Shown in pieces: positions 34,456-43,246 of a DNA stretch of 58,620 nt. The stretch covers positions 1 to 58,620 of the forward strand of contig DFKT01000009.1 of assembly GCA_002373595.1 (NCBI GenBank). Reading direction: 5' to 3'. The translations under genes were made by a program, and so were the position numbers. Below the pieces are notes generated by a model. That model saw nothing but the letters and a program-made list of their open reading frames with translations, was not told the origin of the DNA and did not search any database. The stretch is from Lachnospiraceae bacterium UBA3638 (lineage in GTDB: Bacteria; Bacillota; Clostridia; Lachnospirales; Lachnospiraceae). The number at the start of each line of letters is the position of its first letter. The stretch's first letter is position 1.

Positions 34456-35798
34456 CGAAAAACGAAACCGGCAGGAACCGCCTCGAAGAAGCTCTGAGTA
34501 TAGACAGCTTTGAAGAGGCGGTTTCTTTCCTGCTAGAAACTCCTAAATTCACATCCAAGCACGATATCAAAGAGACCGCGTCCTTCCTTGATACGCTGGG
34601 TAATCCCGACAGAAGATTTAAGATCATCCATGTTGCGGGGACGAACGGCAAGGGCTCGGTCTGTATGATGATGTCGGATATCCTGAGAGCGCACGGCTTT
34701 TCGGTCGGGCTTTTTACGTCACCCCACCTGGTGGATATGAGAGAGAGGATCAGGATGGATGACGACCTGATCACTGCAGAGGATTTCCTTGCGTCATTTA
34801 AAAACGTGACAAAGGCCATTAAAAAACGAGGTGACGACTATTTCCCGACATTTTTCGAGTACCTCTTTTTCATGGCGATGGTCTATTACAGGGAAAAAGC
34901 CCCTGATTACGTGATCTTGGAGACAGGCCTTGGAGGCAGGCTCGATGCCACCAACAGCGTATCCGATAAGCTCCTGTCCGTGATAACGCGCATAGGTCTT
35001 GATCACACGGAATACCTCGGCGATACGATAGAGAAGATTGCGTCCGAAAAGGCGGGTATCATAAAGCCGGGTATCCCCGTTGTCTATGATGCTTTTGTGC
35101 CCGGGGCCGCTCAGGTGATAAAAGATACCGCAAGGAAGTCCGGTTCGGAGTGCATCGGTGTGAGCCCTGACCTCATATCCGAAGAACGTAAATTACACAA
35201 AAACATTGCATTTTCGCTAAAAACTCGCTATTATGATGATGTATGTCTGGAATTGGGACAAGCGGCGCATTATCAGATCGAAAATGCGTCGGTTGCCGTG
35301 TTTGCGTCCGAATATATTTTGGGCGAAAAGACCTTCGATCCGGCGAAGACAAAAGAGGCGTTAAAGTCTTTTTTCTGGCCGGGGAGAATGCAGGAGATAG
35401 CACCGGGAGTGATCATAGACGGTGCGCACAATACCGACGGGATAAGAGCGTTTCTGGAGTCTGCCGGCGCAGACGGTCATGACGGAAAAAGGCATCTTAT
35501 CTTTTCGGCCGTTTCTGACAAGGATTATACCGGGATGCTTGATATGATCGCCGATTCGGGTCTTTTTGAAAAGGTGACGGTAACCGGGATAAAGAGCAGC
35601 AGAGGTATGAGCCCCGAGGAACTCCTTGGCGGCGTAAAAAGCGGGAAGGACGCACATTTTGTCATAAGTGACAAAGATGCGTACGACACCCTTTCCGAAG
35701 AAAGAGCCGGCCGCGCAGAAGACGGGATCATCTATGTTGCAGGAAGTCTCTACCTCGTCGGAGAGATAATGGAGAAGCTTAAAAATGATCAACTTTGA
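34452..35798 (+). CDS. folC: Folylpolyglutamate synthase / dihydrofolate synthase
   Basis: FolC adds glutamate to folates and, in bacteria, can also make dihydrofolate. The 448-aa Mur-ligase-type protein has the P-loop HVAGTNGKGSV (about 60-70), the LFTSPHL loop, ETGLGGRLDATN, and the C-terminal DGAHNTDG motif, all in the expected order. It is coupled to valS by an ATGA overlap and overlaps the downstream 57-aa ORF by 14 nt. Confidence 0.95.
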   Translation: MTKNETGRNRLEEALSIDSFEEAVSFLLETPKFTSKHDIKETASFLDTLGNPDRRFKIIHVAGTNGKGSVCMMMSDILRAHGFSVGLFTSPHLVDMRERIRMDDDLITAEDFLASFKNVTKAIKKRGDDYFPTFFEYLFFMAMVYYREKAPDYVILETGLGGRLDATNSVSDKLLSVITRIGLDHTEYLGDTIEKIASEKAGIIKPGIPVVYDAFVPGAAQVIKDTARKSGSECIGVSPDLISEERKLHKNIAFSLKTRYYDDVCLELGQAAHYQIENASVAVFASEYILGEKTFDPAKTKEALKSFFWPGRMQEIAPGVIIDGAHNTDGIRAFLESAGADGHDGKRHLIFSAVSDKDYTGMLDMIADSGLFEKVTVTGIKSSRGMSPEELLGGVKSGKDAHFVISDKDAYDTLSEERAGRAEDGIIYVAGSLYLVGEIMEKLKNDQL

Positions 35799-35958
35799 AG
35801 AAGAACTCAAGAAATTCCATCCCGCACTTGAAGTCGGAGATGTTGAAGAGACTATTTACAAACAGGACCTTACGGATGCCGTTGATCTCTTTGTGGAGAT
35901 GATCAATCCTAACGGCGTAGGAGCACAGCAGCAGGGACAGAATAATGTATTGTTATAA
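35785..35958 (+). CDS. Unknown 57-aa acidic small protein between folC and TPR gene
   Basis: The ORF runs from ATG 35785 to TAA 35958 and overlaps both neighbours (14 nt each). GGAGAAG at 35771-35777 lies eight bases before the ATG. The peptide starts MINFEEELKKFHPALEV, is rich in Glu/Asp, and ends in a Gln/Asn-rich tail (GAQQQGQNN). No membrane segment or metal motif is seen. The tight coupling to folC and to the zinc-ribbon TPR gene argues for a real gene. A role with the TPR protein is a guess. Confidence 0.65.
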   Translation: MINFEEELKKFHPALEVGDVEETIYKQDLTDAVDLFVEMINPNGVGAQQQGQNNVLL

Positions 35959-37354
35959 TTGCGGTGTCCCTCTTTCCGAGTACGATTACTGCACGGCCTG
36001 CGGGGCCGATGTCGGCGTTTATAAAAAGCTGATCTTTGCATCCAATCGTCTCTATAACGAGGGACTTGAAAAGGCTAACGTCAGGGATCTTACCGGTGCC
36101 ATCGGTACCCTGCGCCAGTGCCTCAGGATAAATAAAAATCACATCGAAGCCAGAAATCTCCTCGGTCTGGTTTATTTCGAGATGGGTGAGATAGCTGCGG
36201 CCCTCAGCGAGTGGGTCATCAGCCAGAATATCCGTCCCGAGAAAAACCTGGCCACTGAGTACGTTTCTTTCGTTCAGAACAATACTTCCGAACTTAAAAA
36301 ACTCAACCAGTGCATAGAGAAATACAACAAGGCTTACCAGCTCTGCACGACGGACAGCATCGATCTTGCGGGAGTTCAGCTCCGCCAGGCTATATCCTTA
36401 TCGCCCGGATTTGTCCGTGCACAGCTCTTGCTCACACTCATCTATATCCATGAGGAGAAGTGGGAAAATGCCGAAAGAGAAGCTCGCAGGGTACTTGAGA
36501 TAGATAAGGGCAATACCCGTGCGAAAGTCTATATGCAGGAAGCGGCCAGAATGCTCGATGCGGACGAAGATGACAAGCATGTCGGTTTTGGCAAGAAGGA
36601 TGATATCGTACGCTACCAGAGCGGAAATGAGCTGATCATACAGCCTGTAAATGCCAAAGAGCCCAAGTCGCAGGGTGCGAGCACGCTCCTTAATATCTTT
36701 ATAGGACTTGTACTCGGCGCCGCAGCGATGTACTTCCTCGTACTTCCGGCGCGTGTATCCAGCGTGGACAGCGGCAACCAGGATGTACAGAAGCAGCTCA
36801 GCGAACAGATAGATAACAAGACCGCGACCATCCAGGAGCTCGAGGCCAAGGTAACGATACTTGAGAGAGACAAAGAAGACCTTGAGAATACTATAGCCGG
36901 ATATACAGGAGCTGACGGAACTCTCGATATCATAGACCACCTGCTTGATGCGGCATCCGAGTATATTACCACCGGCGATGCAATGGTAACTGCAGCATAT
37001 GTTGATGAGGCCTCCAAATCCGTCGACTTCGATGCGATGAGTGAGAGCTACAGAGATCTCTACAATGCTCTTGTCGGACAGATAGGAGAGACCGCATCGT
37101 CGACATATTACAACGAGGGCTATACCGCATACAGAAATGAGAACTACGAGACTGCTGTAGATCTCTTAAGCAGAGCACTTAATTACACTCCCGACAATGA
37201 AGATGCACTCTTTGCACTCGGCGATTCATACAGGAGAATGGGCAATCAGGAGGAGGAGCTCGAAGTGTTCGGACGCATCATCAAAGACTTCCCCGATTCC
37301 GAATACGCGAGACGCGCCAAGGTATATCTTGACGAGCTTCAGACAGACAATTAG
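35945..37354 (+). CDS. Zinc-ribbon TPR membrane protein
   Basis: This 469-aa protein begins with a zinc ribbon (Cys3, Cys6, Cys16, Cys19). A cytoplasmic TPR array (about 40-205), a single membrane helix (about 247-268), a coiled coil (about 280-318) and a second extracytoplasmic TPR region (about 385-465, with YNEGYTAYRNENYETAVDLLSRA) follow. This layout suggests a scaffold joining a cytoplasmic and a cell-wall complex. The adjacent GH25 lysozyme, also membrane-anchored, is a plausible partner (inference). It starts inside the 57-aa ORF and lies 9 nt ahead of the GH25 gene. Confidence 0.82.
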   Translation: MYCYNCGVPLSEYDYCTACGADVGVYKKLIFASNRLYNEGLEKANVRDLTGAIGTLRQCLRINKNHIEARNLLGLVYFEMGEIAAALSEWVISQNIRPEKNLATEYVSFVQNNTSELKKLNQCIEKYNKAYQLCTTDSIDLAGVQLRQAISLSPGFVRAQLLLTLIYIHEEKWENAEREARRVLEIDKGNTRAKVYMQEAARMLDADEDDKHVGFGKKDDIVRYQSGNELIIQPVNAKEPKSQGASTLLNIFIGLVLGAAAMYFLVLPARVSSVDSGNQDVQKQLSEQIDNKTATIQELEAKVTILERDKEDLENTIAGYTGADGTLDIIDHLLDAASEYITTGDAMVTAAYVDEASKSVDFDAMSESYRDLYNALVGQIGETASSTYYNEGYTAYRNENYETAVDLLSRALNYTPDNEDALFALGDSYRRMGNQEEELEVFGRIIKDFPDSEYARRAKVYLDELQTDN

Positions 37355-37363
37355 AGGTAAAAC

Positions 37364-38566
37364 ATGAAAAGTGTTGATAAAGATTATTATATAGCGGATC
37401 TCGAGGATGACGAAGACGATGAAGTAGTCACCTTTGAAGATGACGATGAAGAGGAGGCTCCTGTCAGGAGAAAGACCAAAAGGAGCGGACTAAAGCTTGC
37501 TCTCGTCGGCCTCGGATATGCGTGCGTTGTAGTTGCCGTTCTCTATCTTGCTACCACCATCTACATCTACGTAAGCGATAAGATGAGCGAGAGCCTTGGA
37601 CTTTCCGATAACGGAGAGCCTGTGATCTACACCAAAGAGGATCTCGACAATGCCGTAGCTGCAGTTAGGAGTGAAGGTCCCGATGAGTCTGCACTCGAAG
37701 CGGCAAAGCAGGAGGGCATCGACGAGGGACGCCGACAGATCACCGAAGAGATGATGAGGAGGCTCCTTGACGGAGATACCGTAGTAGATACCATCAGACC
37801 TTACTACCCCGACAGGATCGTCTGGGGAACCAACGGCAATTTCCATTTTGAGCCGATAGACACTTCGCTCCGCATGAGCGCCGTTACGCAGGATCAGATA
37901 GAGTTCGACGAGAACGGATATATGAATTATGTTGTGGACGGTCAGAATCTCGGACACAAAGGCATCGACGTATCCGAGTACCAGGGCAATATCGACTGGA
38001 ACAAAGTAGCTGAGAGCGGTGTTGAGTTTGCGTTTGTCCGCTGTGCATACAGAGGATACGGAACGGGCAAACTTGTCGAGGATAAGAATTTCGCAAAGAA
38101 TATGCAGGGAGCCCTTGCTGCCGGACTTCACGTAGGAAGCTATGTTTTCACTCAGGCAACCACACGTGAGGAAGTAGAGGAAGAAGTAAATCTCGCGGTT
38201 GTTATGACCGTGCAGCAGGCAACGGACGTTCCCATTGTTATAGATGTTGAGCGTGTATCAAACGGAGGAGGCAGGATGGATCAGCTCTCCGCGCAGGAGA
38301 GGACAGATCTCGTTCTTTACTTCTGCGAGCTGGTATCGTCATACGGGTTCAGACCGTATATCTACTACAACACGGATATGGCTGTGCTCAGACTTGAGCT
38401 TGACAGGCTTGAGGCGTATCCCAAGTGGTTTGCTTCATACTCGGATACACTTTTCTATCCTTACGATTACGAGATACTGCAGTATTCCAACAAAGGAAAA
38501 GTCCCCGGCATAAGCGGGGACGTTGATATGAATGTCAGCTTTGATGCATTCTGGGACAGAGGATGA
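37364..38566 (+). CDS. Membrane-anchored GH25 lysozyme-like muramidase
   Basis: This 400-aa protein has a very acidic cytoplasmic N-terminus (Asp/Glu-rich, residues 7-35), one membrane helix (about 43-70), a stalk, and a GH25 domain from about residue 199. It has the catalytic-site motifs GIDVSEYQG (Asp202) and IVIDVE (Asp294, Glu296), and QYSNKGKVPGISGDVDMN at the end. It would cut the glycan of peptidoglycan outside the membrane, probably during growth or division. It is coupled to the TPR gene. It ends one base before the convergent ACT-protein gene with no spacer. Confidence 0.93.
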   Translation: MKSVDKDYYIADLEDDEDDEVVTFEDDDEEEAPVRRKTKRSGLKLALVGLGYACVVVAVLYLATTIYIYVSDKMSESLGLSDNGEPVIYTKEDLDNAVAAVRSEGPDESALEAAKQEGIDEGRRQITEEMMRRLLDGDTVVDTIRPYYPDRIVWGTNGNFHFEPIDTSLRMSAVTQDQIEFDENGYMNYVVDGQNLGHKGIDVSEYQGNIDWNKVAESGVEFAFVRCAYRGYGTGKLVEDKNFAKNMQGALAAGLHVGSYVFTQATTREEVEEEVNLAVVMTVQQATDVPIVIDVERVSNGGGRMDQLSAQERTDLVLYFCELVSSYGFRPYIYYNTDMAVLRLELDRLEAYPKWFASYSDTLFYPYDYEILQYSNKGKVPGISGDVDMNVSFDAFWDRG

Positions 38567-38977
38567 TCATCCTTTTGTCATTGTGAATCCTTTTCCGCGA
38601 AGGCACTCCTCGACCTCATAGGGATCGGCAGCATGGAATACCATGATGGGTTTTCCGGATTCACGGTTGAATGAGAGATAGAGGTAATCGAGATTGATAT
38701 TGCTCTCATTCATAGCTCCGAGGAGCTTGTTGAGATTACCGACTTCATCGGTGACCTCGACTCCGAGGACATCGGTCAGACGGCAGAAGTAACCTGCCTT
38801 GGTGAGAAGATCCTGAGCCTTGTCCGGATCGGATACGACCATACGGATGATGCCGTACTCGGCACTGTCATTGGTTACGGAACCGAGGATATTGATATCA
38901 CCTGATGCAAGCACGGAAGTGATCTCCTGCATGGTGCCTTTTTTATTCTCGGCATATATAGATACCTGTTTAAGCAT
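38567..38977 (-). CDS. Tandem ACT-domain protein
   Basis: This 136-aa protein is two ACT folds (about 1-68 and 70-136) with no catalytic domain. Such proteins bind amino acids and are common near amino-acid genes. The first begins VSIYAENKKGTMQEI, the second GVEVTDEVGNLNKLL. AGGAG precedes ATG 38977. It diverges from trpS and converges exactly with the GH25 gene. The amino acid sensed is unknown. Confidence 0.85.
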   Translation of the reverse strand: MLKQVSIYAENKKGTMQEITSVLASGDINILGSVTNDSAEYGIIRMVVSDPDKAQDLLTKAGYFCRLTDVLGVEVTDEVGNLNKLLGAMNESNINLDYLYLSFNRESGKPIMVFHAADPYEVEECLRGKGFTMTKG

Positions 38978-38997
38978 AATGACTCCTTATAAATCCA

Positions 38998-39026
38998 TTG
39001 TTAACAAACACGATCGTCATTATAGC
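38998..39026 (+). promoter_or_regulatory. Predicted promoter of trpS
   Basis: TTGTTA (38998-39003), 17-nt spacer, TATAGC (39021-39026). The leader to ATG 39055 is short, about 20 nt, and leaves no room for a T-box. Confidence 0.4.
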
Positions 39027-39054
39027 ACAAAGAATTTTGAAAGGAAAGAAGGAA

Positions 39055-40062
39055 ATGGAAGAACAGACTGGGAAAAAAGTGATCCTCAGCGGCATTCAGC
39101 CCACCGGTACATTCACGCTCGGCAATTATATCGGAGCGGTAAGGAACTGGGACAGGATGCAGCAGGATTATGACTGTGCATATTTCGTGGCCGATCTTCA
39201 TTCGCTCACCGTACGTCAGGAGCCGGGTGCTCTCAAGAAAAACACTCTTGAGGCTGTCGCTCTTTTGCTTGCGTGCGGCATAGATCCGGAGAAGAGCCTT
39301 CTCTTTGTACAGAGCCATGTAAGAGCTCATGCCGAACTCGGATGGATCCTTGATTGTAATGCTCTTTTCGGAGAACTCACCAGGATGACGCAGTTCAAAG
39401 ACAAGTCCGCACAGCATGCAGACAATGTAAATGCGGGTCTTTTCACTTACCCCGTGCTCATGGCAGGAGATATACTTCTCTATCAGGCAGATTATGTTCC
39501 CGTAGGTGCGGATCAGAAGCAGCACCTTGAGTTTACGAGAAATCTCGCAGAGCGGTTCAACAATCTCTACGGAGAGGTATTCAAGGTTCCCGAGCCCTAC
39601 ATTGCAAAGAACGGAGCGAGGGTAATGAGCCTTCAGGATCCCACCAGGAAGATGTCCAAATCCGATGAGAACCTGAACGGATTCGTATCCATACTCGATG
39701 AGCCCAATGTGATCATGAATAAGTTCAAGCGCGCAGTGACCGACTCCGAGACTGAGGTCGTATACCGCGAGGGCAAGGACGGCATCAACAATCTCATGAC
39801 CATCTACTCCGTCATCACCGGCAAGAGCTACGATGATATCACAGCTGAGTTTGCGGGCAAGGGATACGGTGACTTCAAGAAGGCTGTCGGAGAGGTCGTT
39901 GTAGACGCTCTTGCGCCCATCAGAGAGGAATTCGGCAGACTGATACAGGATAAGGCATACCTCGAGAAAGTATGCAAAGACGGGGCTGCCAAAGCGTCCT
40001 ACGTGGCAGAGAAGACTCTCACTAAAGTTAAAAAGAAAGTCGGACTCTATATCGTCAAGTAA
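39055..40062 (+). CDS. trpS: Tryptophanyl-tRNA synthetase
   Basis: TrpS charges tRNA-Trp. The 335-aa class I enzyme has the HIGH-like TGTFTLGNYIG near the N-terminus, VPVGADQKQHLEFTR, and the KMSKS loop in RKMSKSDEN. ATG 39055 is preceded by AAGGAAAGAAGGAA and fits the family start; the upstream in-frame start at 38998 lies inside the predicted promoter and adds a non-family extension. ridA follows 12 nt later. Confidence 0.95.
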   Translation: MEEQTGKKVILSGIQPTGTFTLGNYIGAVRNWDRMQQDYDCAYFVADLHSLTVRQEPGALKKNTLEAVALLLACGIDPEKSLLFVQSHVRAHAELGWILDCNALFGELTRMTQFKDKSAQHADNVNAGLFTYPVLMAGDILLYQADYVPVGADQKQHLEFTRNLAERFNNLYGEVFKVPEPYIAKNGARVMSLQDPTRKMSKSDENLNGFVSILDEPNVIMNKFKRAVTDSETEVVYREGKDGINNLMTIYSVITGKSYDDITAEFAGKGYGDFKKAVGEVVVDALAPIREEFGRLIQDKAYLEKVCKDGAAKASYVAEKTLTKVKKKVGLYIVK

Positions 40063-40074
40063 AGGAGAAAGAAA

Positions 40075-40464
40075 ATGAGTACTTACGAAAAGATCGCTAC
40101 TGATAAAGCACCTGCGGCTATAGGACCCTATTCACAGGGAATGACCGTACTTCCCGACGGGATCATCTTCACATCCGGCCAGATCGCACTTGATCCCGCT
40201 ACCGGAGAAGTCGTAGGAACCACGATAGAAGAGCAGACCCATCAGGTGTGCAAGAATATAGGAGAGATCCTTAAAGCAGCTGGATCGGGCTATGAGCAGG
40301 TCGTTAAGACCACTTGCTTTCTTGCCGATATGGGAGATTTTGCTGCGTTCAACGGCGTATACGGTGAGTATTTTACCGGGAAGCCTGCCAGGAGCTGCGT
40401 GGCTGTAAAGGCTCTTCCCAAGGGAGTTCTCTGCGAAGTAGAGGTTATCGCGGTCAGAAAGTGA
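40075..40464 (+). CDS. ridA: RidA-family enamine/imine deaminase
   Basis: This 129-aa single-domain protein matches the RidA/YjgF/UK114 family: PAAIGPYSQG, FTSGQIALDPATG, KPARSCVAV and CEVEVIAV. The Arg in PARS is the conserved substrate-carboxylate ligand. RidA hydrolyses reactive 2-aminoacrylate and other imines from PLP enzymes, sparing amino-acid synthesis. AAAGGAG is the ribosome site. It is probably co-transcribed with trpS. Confidence 0.93.
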   Translation: MSTYEKIATDKAPAAIGPYSQGMTVLPDGIIFTSGQIALDPATGEVVGTTIEEQTHQVCKNIGEILKAAGSGYEQVVKTTCFLADMGDFAAFNGVYGEYFTGKPARSCVAVKALPKGVLCEVEVIAVRK

Positions 40465-40509
40465 TCGAAAAAGCGGAAAATCGTGGATAAAAACAAGATG
40501 ACAGACGTG

Positions 40510-41013
40510 TCACATTATCTCAAATGATACGCCCTTTAATCCCAGGAAACGCGTAGCGGCCCTGTCCCAGATCTGGTCTATGGTCTTGTCGGGGACGAAA
40601 GTCTTGTACGAAGTGCTCGTAGTGACAGTGGTGCGCGTTCCGTCATAGTAGATATTTAAGATGAGTGCCCTGAGCAGCTCGCCGGCCCCGCCGTCAGCTA
40701 TCTCGGGGTATTCTTTTTCCAGCATTTCGTGGGCCTTTTCGGGCTTTAAGTGAAGAGTGAAATTAAACGAAGTGGGAGTCTGTTTTCCCTTTATCAGCTG
40801 ATAGCATGTATTCTGGAGATCCTTCCATTCCTGGAGATCATACTCCGGCAGATTTCCGGATCCCTCATAGAAAGGAGCGTTCACATGCCCGTCTATCTCG
40901 AATGTGCAGCCCACACAGATCCTGGCTTTTTCCAGCAGGAAAGAGTAGAACGTGTCGCCTGTAAGAAGCGGCGTCATCAGACTTCTTAATGAGTTGATCT
41001 GTATGGATATCAA
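40510..41013 (-). CDS. Unknown protein, DUF5721-like
   Basis: This 167-aa soluble protein, from memory of the motif FEIDGHVNAPFYEG and the position of the preceding DTFYSFLLEKA, resembles the Clostridial family DUF5721; this was not searched. No catalytic motif is visible. Its start overlaps the stop of the LytTR-like regulator by 4 nt (ATGA), so it is the last gene of an argG - regulator - unknown operon. Confidence 0.7.
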   Translation of the reverse strand: MISIQINSLRSLMTPLLTGDTFYSFLLEKARICVGCTFEIDGHVNAPFYEGSGNLPEYDLQEWKDLQNTCYQLIKGKQTPTSFNFTLHLKPEKAHEMLEKEYPEIADGGAGELLRALILNIYYDGTRTTVTTSTSYKTFVPDKTIDQIWDRAATRFLGLKGVSFEIM

Positions 41014-41762
41014 GTCCCGTCTCCTTTGTACTTTTCAAGCATCTCTTTGGCATATTTAAGCGGAGGTCCCGGAATGCTGAACTTTTTGCCGTCGGACATT
41101 ACCGCTTTTCCGAACATCCGTATCTCTTTGATGTGCTTGCAGTTTAATATCGCTTTGAGTCCTGCCATGACAAAGCAGGGGTGCTTTTCCTCTATCTCAG
41201 AAAAAATGGAATAAGCATTTCCGTACACGCGCACCGTCTCGCCGCTCGTTATGCCGTGCTCGCCGACGACAGGCGCGGCCAGCTTAAACACAGTATAATA
41301 TCCGGATTCCGTCGCGTACAGTATCTGATCTTCTTTGACGTAATATGTCTCTTTTTCCTCACGCAGCTCTATCGATGGATCGATGGAGTCTTTTATCTCC
41401 TGTGCGTGATCGAGAGAGCTCTGAAGGTCTGCTACTTTTATGGGTTTGTCGATGAAGATGACACCTTCCGGGAACTGCTGCGTGCGGTAATCCGTCTCCG
41501 AGCAGCACAGTACCATGGGCGCGGTAACCCCCATTTTAACCAGTTCCGTGACTATCGAAAGTGAACTTATGCCCGGAGTGTGGCAGACATCAATGAAAAA
41601 AACATCATAGAGCATGGGATGCGCTTTGATACTAAGCGCATCCCCGTATGAATCGTAGTACAAAAGACCTGTCGTATCTTTTCTTCTGTCGGATTCTCTG
41701 CCGAGCAGCCTCTCGAGCTGCTTTCTGTCGGCTACATTGTCATCACATATCGCTATGTGCAT
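41010..41762 (-). CDS. Response regulator with LytTR-like DNA-binding domain
   Basis: This 250-aa protein has a receiver domain (AICDDN at the N-terminus, FFIDVCHTPG with the phospho-acceptor Asp, DKPIKV with Lys) followed by a LytTR-like domain (about 130-245, with ETYYVKEDQILYATESGYY). The receiver is somewhat divergent after the Asp (CHTPG instead of MPG), so phosphorylation should be tested. No cognate kinase is adjacent. Its ATG overlaps the argG stop (TAATG). Confidence 0.85.
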   Translation of the reverse strand: MHIAICDDNVADRKQLERLLGRESDRRKDTTGLLYYDSYGDALSIKAHPMLYDVFFIDVCHTPGISSLSIVTELVKMGVTAPMVLCCSETDYRTQQFPEGVIFIDKPIKVADLQSSLDHAQEIKDSIDPSIELREEKETYYVKEDQILYATESGYYTVFKLAAPVVGEHGITSGETVRVYGNAYSIFSEIEEKHPCFVMAGLKAILNCKHIKEIRMFGKAVMSDGKKFSIPGPPLKYAKEMLEKYKGDGT

Positions 41763-42997
41763 TATGCTTTCTTAAGAGGATCGATGCCGCACTCAAGCTC
41801 TTTCATTGCTCTTACCTTGCAGGAGAGTCCGAAGAGATTGATGAAGCCCTCTGCATCGTGGTGATCGTAGAGATCTCCGGTGGTAAACGATGCGATCTTC
41901 TCGTTGTAGAGAGAGTAGGGAGAAGTCGTTCCGGCCTTGATGATGTTGCCCTTGTAGAGCTTGAACTTAACTTCGCCGGTGACATACTCCTGAGTCTTCT
42001 CGATGAATGCCTGCTCAGCCTCGCGGAGAGGAGTGAACCACTTTCCTTCGTAAACAAGGCTTGCGAACTTTCCGCCGATCTCCTTCTTGAAAGCGTAGGT
42101 GTCGCGGTCAAGGATGAGCTCCTCGAGCTGATCGTGAGCCTCCATGAGGATCGTTCCGCCGGGAGTCTCATATACTCCGCGGGACTTCATTCCTACGACA
42201 CGGTTCTCTACGATATCGATGATACCGATTCCGTGCTTTCCGCCGAGCGCGTTGAGCTCTCTGATGATATCGGAGACCTTCATAGCCTTTCCGTTGAGAG
42301 TCTTGGGTACACCTTTCTCGAAAGTCATGGTGACATACTCACCCTGGTCGGGAGCCTTCTCGGGGCTTACGCCGAGTACGAGGAGATGATCGAAGTTGGG
42401 CTCGTTTGCGGGATCCTCGAGCTCAAGTCCCTCGTGAGAGATATGCCAGATATTGCGGTCGCGGCTGTATGAAGAATCTGCTGAGAAGGGAAGGTGGATG
42501 CCGTGTGCCTTGCAGTACTCGATCTCGGATTCACGGGAATCCATAGTCCACTTATCGTTTCTCCATGCAGCGATTATCTTGAGATCCGGTGCGAGAGCTT
42601 TGATACCGAGCTCGAAGCGGATCTGGTCGTTTCCTTTTCCGGTAGCTCCGTGGCAGATCGCGGTAGCGTTCTCCTTGCGTGCGATCTCAACGAGCTTCTT
42701 GGCGATGAGGGGTCTTGCCATCGAAGTTCCGAGGAGATATTTATTCTCATAAACAGCGCCTGCCTGTACACAGGGAACAATGTACTTGTCACAGAATTCA
42801 TCGGTAACATCCTCGATGTAGAGCTTGGAAGCTCCGCAGCTCTTTGCTCTCTCCTCGAGTCCGTCGAGCTCTTCGCCCTGTCCACAGTCAACGCATACGC
42901 AGATAACTTCGTAATCGAAATTCTCCTTGAGCCAGGGGATGATAGCGGTAGTATCAAGTCCGCCTGAGTAAGCGAGTATTACTTTTTCTTTAGCCAT
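41762..42997 (-). CDS. argG: Argininosuccinate synthase
   Basis: ArgG condenses citrulline and aspartate with ATP. The 411-aa protein has the N-type ATP pyrophosphatase motif AYSGGLDTT near the N-terminus, [15 protein letters not shown] and [11 protein letters not shown], with normal length. I use ATG 42997, supported by AAAGGAGG (43016-43009) and the family start MAKEKV; the longer frame begins with a GTG at 43027 and has no ribosome site. It heads an operon with the LytTR regulator and is divergent from argC, sharing the ArgR-type control region. Confidence 0.96.
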   Translation of the reverse strand: MAKEKVILAYSGGLDTTAIIPWLKENFDYEVICVCVDCGQGEELDGLEERAKSCGASKLYIEDVTDEFCDKYIVPCVQAGAVYENKYLLGTSMARPLIAKKLVEIARKENATAICHGATGKGNDQIRFELGIKALAPDLKIIAAWRNDKWTMDSRESEIEYCKAHGIHLPFSADSSYSRDRNIWHISHEGLELEDPANEPNFDHLLVLGVSPEKAPDQGEYVTMTFEKGVPKTLNGKAMKVSDIIRELNALGGKHGIGIIDIVENRVVGMKSRGVYETPGGTILMEAHDQLEELILDRDTYAFKKEIGGKFASLVYEGKWFTPLREAEQAFIEKTQEYVTGEVKFKLYKGNIIKAGTTSPYSLYNEKIASFTTGDLYDHHDAEGFINLFGLSCKVRAMKELECGIDPLKKA

Positions 42998-43035
42998 ATG
43001 GGTTTGATCCTCCTTTTGTTTGATCACTAAACCGA

Positions 43036-43064
43036 AATATACAACAGCGCGAAAAATAAATCAA
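43036..43064 (-). promoter_or_regulatory. Predicted argG promoter
   Basis: Minus strand: TTGATT (43064-43059), 17-nt spacer, TATATT (43041-43036). It lies just beside the ARG boxes, so bound ArgR could block it. Confidence 0.65.
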
Positions 43065-43082
43065 GCAATAATGGAAAATTCT

Positions 43083-43137
43083 TGCATAAATATTTCTGAA
43101 ATTTGCATATATACACCGAATTATGAATAAATATTCA
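43083..43137. promoter_or_regulatory. Array of three phased ARG boxes (ArgR operators)
   Basis: Box 3, TGAATAAATATTCA (43124-43137), is an ARG box with near-perfect dyad symmetry. Box 1 (43083-43096, 11 of 14 matching box 3) and box 2 (43104-43117, 9 of 14) are weaker. Their centres are 21 and 20 bp apart, the spacing used by ArgR hexamers. A further weak copy is at 43155-43168. The array sits between the argG and argC promoters and should let arginine repress both. Confidence 0.75.
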
Positions 43138-43176
43138 AAAATAAGTCGCAAAAGTGCATAACTATAAATTTTTATA

Positions 43177-43204
43177 TTTACATATGGAAAAAATGTGCTA
43201 AAAT
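43177..43204 (+). promoter_or_regulatory. Predicted argC promoter
   Basis: TTTACA (43177-43182), 16-nt spacer, extended -10 TGC-TAAAAT (43196-43204). AAAGGAAAAG precedes ATG 43247. Confidence 0.65.
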
Positions 43205-43246
43205 GTTATTTGTTGTACCCGTCTATCTGAGCGAAAGGAAAAGAAC

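Noticed and set aside
41648..42472. Plus-strand frame of 274 codons opposite argG
   Set aside because: Shadow of argG on the other strand with no recognisable domains and no promoter or ribosome site.
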